Shown: positions 5,581 to 8,326 of the stretch, in pieces
How the letters are laid out: every line of letters begins with the position of its first letter
How positions within the stretch are numbered: the stretch's first letter is position 1
Assembly (NCBI GenBank): GCA_046537875.1
Contig: JBKHJZ010000142.1
Span: 1-8,326, forward strand
Source: JBKHJZ01 sp046537875
GTDB lineage: Bacteria > Actinomycetota > Acidimicrobiia > Acidimicrobiales > VFJN01
Direction of reading: 5' to 3'
DNA length: 8,326 nucleotides
Position numbers and translations under genes: made by a program
Notes under the pieces: generated by a model
Seen by the model: the letters and a program-made list of their open reading frames with translations, nothing else
The model's database searches: none
What the model was told of the DNA's origin: nothing

Positions 5581-7194
5581 CTAGTGCAGGAAGTGCCGTT
5601 CGCCGGTGAAGACCATCGCCACGTCCAGCTCGTTGGCCCGGGCGATGTTCCGCTCGTCGCCCCGGGCCCCGCCGGGCTGGATGATCACCGCGACGCCCGC
5701 CTCGGCGGCGGCCTCGATGCCGTCGGGGAACGGGTAGAAGGCGTCGCTGGCGCAGGCGCCGCCGGCGGCCCGGCCCGCGGCCTTGGCCGCCGCGATCTGG
5801 CCGGCCTCGACCCGGTTCTGCTGCCCGGCCCCGATGCCCCAGGCGGCGCCGCCCTCCACCAGCACGATGGCGTTCGACCGCACCCAGCCGCACACCCGCC
5901 ACGCCAGCTCGGCGTCGGCCCACTCCCGCTCGGTGGGCCGGCGCTCGGTCACCACCCGCCAGTCGGGGCGCGACGCCACGAACCCGTGCTGGTCCTGCAG
6001 GAGCAGGCCGCCGCTGATCGTCCGCAGGTGCCAGCGGTCGGGGGTGGGCGCCGGGGCCTCGAGGATGCGGGTGTTCCGGCGCTTGGCGGCGAGCGCGTCG
6101 ATCGTCCCCGGCGCATAGGCGGGGGCGATCACCACGTCGGCCTGGGCGGCCGCGACCATGCGCTCGACGGTGGGCGTGTCGAGCGGCTCGCTCAGCGCCA
6201 CGATCCCGCCGAACGCCGAGCGCTCGTCGCACTCGTAGGCCCGCTGGTAGGCGCCGGCCAGGTCGTCGGCGACCGCCACCCCGCACGGGTTGGCGTGCTT
6301 GATGATCGCCGCGGCCGGCCGGCCGAACCGCTGCGCCAGGTCGTGCACCAGCAGCCAGGCGGCATCGGCGTCGTAGAGGTTGAGGTAGCTGAGCGCGAGA
6401 CCGCCGTGCTGGCTCATCGCCGCCCACCACGGCTCGGCGCCCGGGGCGCGGTAGAGCGCGGCCCGCTGGTGGGGGTTCTCGCCGTAGCGGAGCGCCAGCG
6501 GCTCCCGGCTGAACGACAGGTGCACCGACGGCGGCAGCTCGGGCGCCACGCCGTGGACGGGCACGGCGCCGGTGGGTACCGAGCCCGGGGGCGCCTCGGC
6601 CGGCGGAGTGGCCGCGGGGAGCATGTCGTCGAACCAGCGGACGATGGCGGCGTCGTACGCCGCGGTGCGGGCGAACGCGGTCCGTGCCAGCCGGCGCCGG
6701 GTGTCGTCGGCGAGCCGCCCGTCGGCCCTCAGCTCGTCGAGCACCACCGGGTAGTCGGCCGGGTCGGTGACGACGCCCACGTGGGCGTGGTTCTTGGCGG
6801 CCGCCCGGATCATGGCCGGCCCGCCGATGTCGATCAGGTCCTCGGCGCCCGCCGCCCCGTGCCGGAACTCGGAGGGCTCGGAGCCGAACGGGTAGAGGTT
6901 GACGACGACCAGGTCGAACGGCTCGATGCCGTGCTCGGCCATCTCCGCCCGGTGGTCGGGGTCGGTGGGGTCGGCCAGGATGCCACCGTGCACCCGGGGG
7001 TGGAGGGTCACGACCCGGTGCCCGAGAATCGCGGGGAACCCGGTGAGGCCGGCCGTGTCGGTGACCGCCAGGCCCGCGTCACGCAGCGCGGCGGCGGTGC
7101 CGCCGGAGGACACCAGGTCCCAGCCCAGCTCGGCCAGGCCCCGGGCCAGCTCGACGATTCCCGACTTGTCGTAGACGGAGAGCAGGGCCCTCAC
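5581..7194 (-). CDS. purH: Bifunctional AICAR formyltransferase / IMP cyclohydrolase
   Basis: PurH carries out the last two steps of IMP synthesis: formylation of AICAR with 10-formyl-tetrahydrofolate, then ring closure. With the GTG start at 7194 the protein has 537 residues, close to the usual 520-530. The N-terminal cyclohydrolase domain (1 to about 190) shows LLSVYDKSG (4-12), SSGGT (29-33), LHPRVHGG (64-71) and DIGGPAMIRAAAKN (122-135). A Pro/Ala-rich linker (193-222) leads to the formyltransferase domain with RYGENPHQ (236-243), the catalytic Lys-His in IIKHANPCG (297-305), SAFGGI (326-331), GIGAGQ (453-458), SDAFYPF (483-489), IQPGG (505-509) and FTGERHF (529-535). The conserved KSNAI appears as RSNAI (439-443). 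The start was chosen because homology begins there, GAGG lies seven bases upstream, and GTGA overlaps the purN stop by four bases, implying translational coupling. The frame stays open further upstream but that part is antisense-style noise within purN. Confidence 0.97.
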   Translation of the reverse strand: MRALLSVYDKSGIVELARGLAELGWDLVSSGGTAAALRDAGLAVTDTAGLTGFPAILGHRVVTLHPRVHGGILADPTDPDHRAEMAEHGIEPFDLVVVNLYPFGSEPSEFRHGAAGAEDLIDIGGPAMIRAAAKNHAHVGVVTDPADYPVVLDELRADGRLADDTRRRLARTAFARTAAYDAAIVRWFDDMLPAATPPAEAPPGSVPTGAVPVHGVAPELPPSVHLSFSREPLALRYGENPHQRAALYRAPGAEPWWAAMSQHGGLALSYLNLYDADAAWLLVHDLAQRFGRPAAAIIKHANPCGVAVADDLAGAYQRAYECDERSAFGGIVALSEPLDTPTVERMVAAAQADVVIAPAYAPGTIDALAAKRRNTRILEAPAPTPDRWHLRTISGGLLLQDQHGFVASRPDWRVVTERRPTEREWADAELAWRVCGWVRSNAIVLVEGGAAWGIGAGQQNRVEAGQIAAAKAAGRAAGGACASDAFYPFPDGIEAAAEAGVAVIIQPGGARGDERNIARANELDVAMVFTGERHFLH

Positions 7195-7763
7195 GTGCCG
7201 TCCTCGCTCCCCTCGATGTCGGCGACGAACGATCGGATCGTCGCCGGGTAGAGCCGCCATTCCACGCGCTTGATGCGCTCGTGGAGGGTCTCCTCGGTGT
7301 CGCCGGGCAGCACCGGGACGGTCTCCTGCGCCAGGATCGGGCCCGCGTCCACCTCGGCCGTGGCGATGTGGATGGTGGCGCCGGTCTCGGTCACGCCGGC
7401 GGCCAGGGCGTCGCGCACGGGGTGCCACCCCTTGAAGGACGGCAGCAGCGCGGGATGGCTGTTGAGCACCCGCCCGGGGAACGCGTCGGCGATGCCGGGG
7501 ACCACCGTGCCGAAGCCGGCCATGACGACCAGCTCGACGCCGTGGCTGCGCAGCACCTTCACCAGCCGCTCGGTGTACGCCGCCCGGTCGAAGTCGCGCC
7601 CCCACTCCGTGCGCTCCACCAGCTCCCCGGGAACCCCGTGGCGGGCGGCCACGTCGAGCGCCCGGCACGGCCGGTCGGCCACGACCACCGCGACGCCGAT
7701 GCCGTCATCGAGGATGGCCTCGAGCAGCGTTCCGCTCCCGGAGGCGAGCACGGCGATGCGCAC
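7191..7763 (-). CDS. purN: Phosphoribosylglycinamide formyltransferase (GAR transformylase)
   Basis: PurN transfers the formyl group of 10-formyl-tetrahydrofolate to GAR, the third step of purine synthesis. The 190 residues match the family length. Visible motifs are the N-terminal IAVLASGSGT (3-12), MAGFGTVVP (81-89), catalytic Asn 101 and His 103 in NSHPALLP (101-108), and Asp 139 in EVDAGPI (137-143). The phosphate-binding loop reads SGSGT where the Escherichia coli type has GNGSN, and the loop after HPALLP has SFKGWHP in place of the common LHTH form. Both still fit the family. The start codon is GTG at 7763, confirmed by homology beginning at once. There is no Shine-Dalgarno sequence, but a TACCGT hexamer eight bases upstream suggests a leaderless transcript. 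It is the first gene of the purNH pair and diverges from the membrane-protein gene. Confidence 0.96.
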   Translation of the reverse strand: MRIAVLASGSGTLLEAILDDGIGVAVVVADRPCRALDVAARHGVPGELVERTEWGRDFDRAAYTERLVKVLRSHGVELVVMAGFGTVVPGIADAFPGRVLNSHPALLPSFKGWHPVRDALAAGVTETGATIHIATAEVDAGPILAQETVPVLPGDTEETLHERIKRVEWRLYPATIRSFVADIEGSEDGT

Positions 7764-7771
7764 GCGGGATG

Positions 7772-7777
7772 ACGGTA
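7772..7777 (-). promoter_or_regulatory. Candidate -10 element for leaderless purN
   Basis: TACCGT on the minus strand fits TANNNT and ends eight bases before the GTG start, which would put the transcription start on or next to the start codon. No purine-rich ribosome site is present. GTGACC lies about 21 nt upstream, too far for a standard -35, so the call rests mainly on the -10 and spacing. Confidence 0.35.
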
Positions 7778-7824
7778 GCAGCGCCCGGCACCACGGCCGG
7801 TCACCCGCCTGCGCCCGGCACGCA

Positions 7825-7835
7825 GGGGATTCCCC
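7825..7835. repeat. GGGGA-T-TCCCC palindrome in the divergent promoter region
   Basis: Five-base perfect arms around a single central T, lying between purN and the membrane-protein gene near where the -35 of the plus-strand promoter would be. It could be an operator shared by the divergent genes. In such GC-rich DNA a short palindrome is weak evidence. Confidence 0.25.
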
Positions 7836-7856
7836 GCTTCCCGCGCGACGACGCGA

Positions 7857-7862
7857 TAGCTT
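7857..7862 (+). promoter_or_regulatory. Candidate -10 element for the plus-strand membrane-protein gene
   Basis: TAGCTT fits TANNNT and would start transcription near 7869, giving a leader of roughly 35 nt that contains the purine-rich ribosome site at 7887-7894. The -35 position holds no clear TTGACA match. Confidence 0.3.
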
Positions 7863-7905
7863 CCCGAGGCGTCAACGACCCCTATTGAGAGAGGTGTGGG
7901 GCGCG

Positions 7906-8326
7906 ATGAACACGCAGCCCAAACCGAGCGAGATCGTCATCATGGCGTCCGGCGCCGTGGCGTTCATCTTCTCGTTCTTCACGTGGTTCGATTACCCGGG
8001 CCAGAGCATGAGCGCCTGGGATAGCGATCTGACCTTCCCGCTCGCGACGTACATCGGGATCTTCGGCTTGGTCATGGGCGTGCAAATCGCGCTAGCCCGC
8101 TTCGCCAAGGTGGAGATGCCCGGTCGGGTCGTCGGCTACACCTGGCCCCAGATCCACCTGGCGCTGGCCGTCTTCTGCGGCCTCATCGCGATCGGTTGGC
8201 TCATCGGAGGCGAGGAACACGCGATCGGATTCTGGCTCAGCTTCCTCGCGGCGATCGGCCTGATCGTCGGCGCGGTGATGCTGCACACCGAGTCGGCCGC
8301 GGCCACCGCCGACACCGGCGGCGGCC
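7906..8326 (+). CDS. Four-helix integral membrane protein of unknown function (3' end beyond the window)
   Basis: An open frame begins with ATG at 7906 and runs without a stop to the window edge, giving 140 residues so far. Hydrophobic segments at about 10-28, 45-65, 83-101 and 106-126 predict four transmembrane helices, with loops containing FDYPGQSMSAWDSD (28-41) and a basic/acidic stretch RFAKVEMPGRVVGYTW (65-80). After helix four the chain turns Ala/Thr/Gly-rich, likely the start of a flexible tail. There is no lipobox, catalytic motif or known domain. The purine-rich GAGAGAGG at 7887-7894, 11 nt upstream, supports the ATG. An in-frame GTG at 7894 is a possible alternative that would add four residues. 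Codon use is looser than in its neighbours (several GAT, plus CTA, CAA and GGA), fitting a less strongly expressed or more recently diverged gene. It resembles small membrane proteins of uncharacterised actinobacterial families; no function can be given. Confidence 0.8.
   Translation, partial: MNTQPKPSEIVIMASGAVAFIFSFFTWFDYPGQSMSAWDSDLTFPLATYIGIFGLVMGVQIALARFAKVEMPGRVVGYTWPQIHLALAVFCGLIAIGWLIGGEEHAIGFWLSFLAAIGLIVGAVMLHTESAAATADTGGG

Noticed and set aside
5410..7251. Open plus-strand frame of 613 codons antisense to purH
   Set aside because: Low-complexity translation and complete overlap with a well-supported purH; a shadow of GC bias.
7195..7668. Extending purH upstream through the open frame to 7668
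   Set aside because: The extra 158 residues are low-complexity and overlap purN out of frame; PurH homology begins at the GTG at 7194.
7882..8286. Two minus-strand frames of 67 and 64 codons
   Set aside because: They are antisense to the membrane-protein gene, whose hydrophobic helices and ribosome site are convincing. The minus-strand products are charged and featureless.
1..8326. CRISPR array, insertion sequence, tRNA or rRNA
   Set aside because: No regularly spaced repeats, no terminal inverted repeats with a transposase, and no cloverleaf or rRNA-like stretch were seen on either strand.

Overview
The window is very GC-rich DNA with strongly G/C-biased third codon positions, short intergenic gaps and seven consecutive genes on the minus strand. 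The protein variants point to a high-GC actinobacterium. My best guess is the Acidimicrobiia or a neighbouring class, judging from the FolD motifs (QHPVP, GRGPTLGRP, VVVSGG), the GSGT-type PurN and the style of the DNA methyltransferase. This placement is inference from remembered sequence style, not from a search.

Read in the direction of transcription (right to left), the minus strand carries purN and purH, overlapping by four bases (GTGA); folD; metF; an N4/N6-type DNA methyltransferase with an unusual C-terminal domain; an unassigned 301-residue protein directly behind it that lies in the same reading frame beyond the stop codon; and a small two-pore-helix-type potassium channel protein. 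At the right edge a plus-strand gene for a four-helix membrane protein diverges from purN and runs off the window.

The right two thirds form a one-carbon/folate block. FolD interconverts 5,10-methylene-, methenyl- and 10-formyl-tetrahydrofolate. PurN and PurH consume 10-formyl-tetrahydrofolate in the two formylation steps of purine synthesis. MetF draws 5,10-methylene-tetrahydrofolate off to 5-methyl-tetrahydrofolate for methionine and S-adenosylmethionine, which is the methyl donor of the neighbouring methyltransferase. That last link is only suggestive.

The least ordinary part is positions 738-3275. The methyltransferase ends in a domain that looks like a nuclease-like fold without its catalytic residues. 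It is followed by an unrecognised protein whose reading frame appears to be coding well upstream of its first ATG. This pair is the best candidate in the window for an undescribed or poorly described modification or restriction-type system.

Non-coding stretches are all under 300 bp. The 230 bp purH-folD gap is packed with GC-rich inverted repeats, including a perfect 10 bp stem just after purH. The 217 bp folD-metF gap holds a nine-pair dyad overlapping a possible metF -10 element. The 142 bp purN/membrane-protein gap is a divergent promoter region. Two genes (the methyltransferase and purN) have a TANNNT hexamer 6-8 nt before the start codon and no Shine-Dalgarno sequence, as expected for leaderless transcripts.
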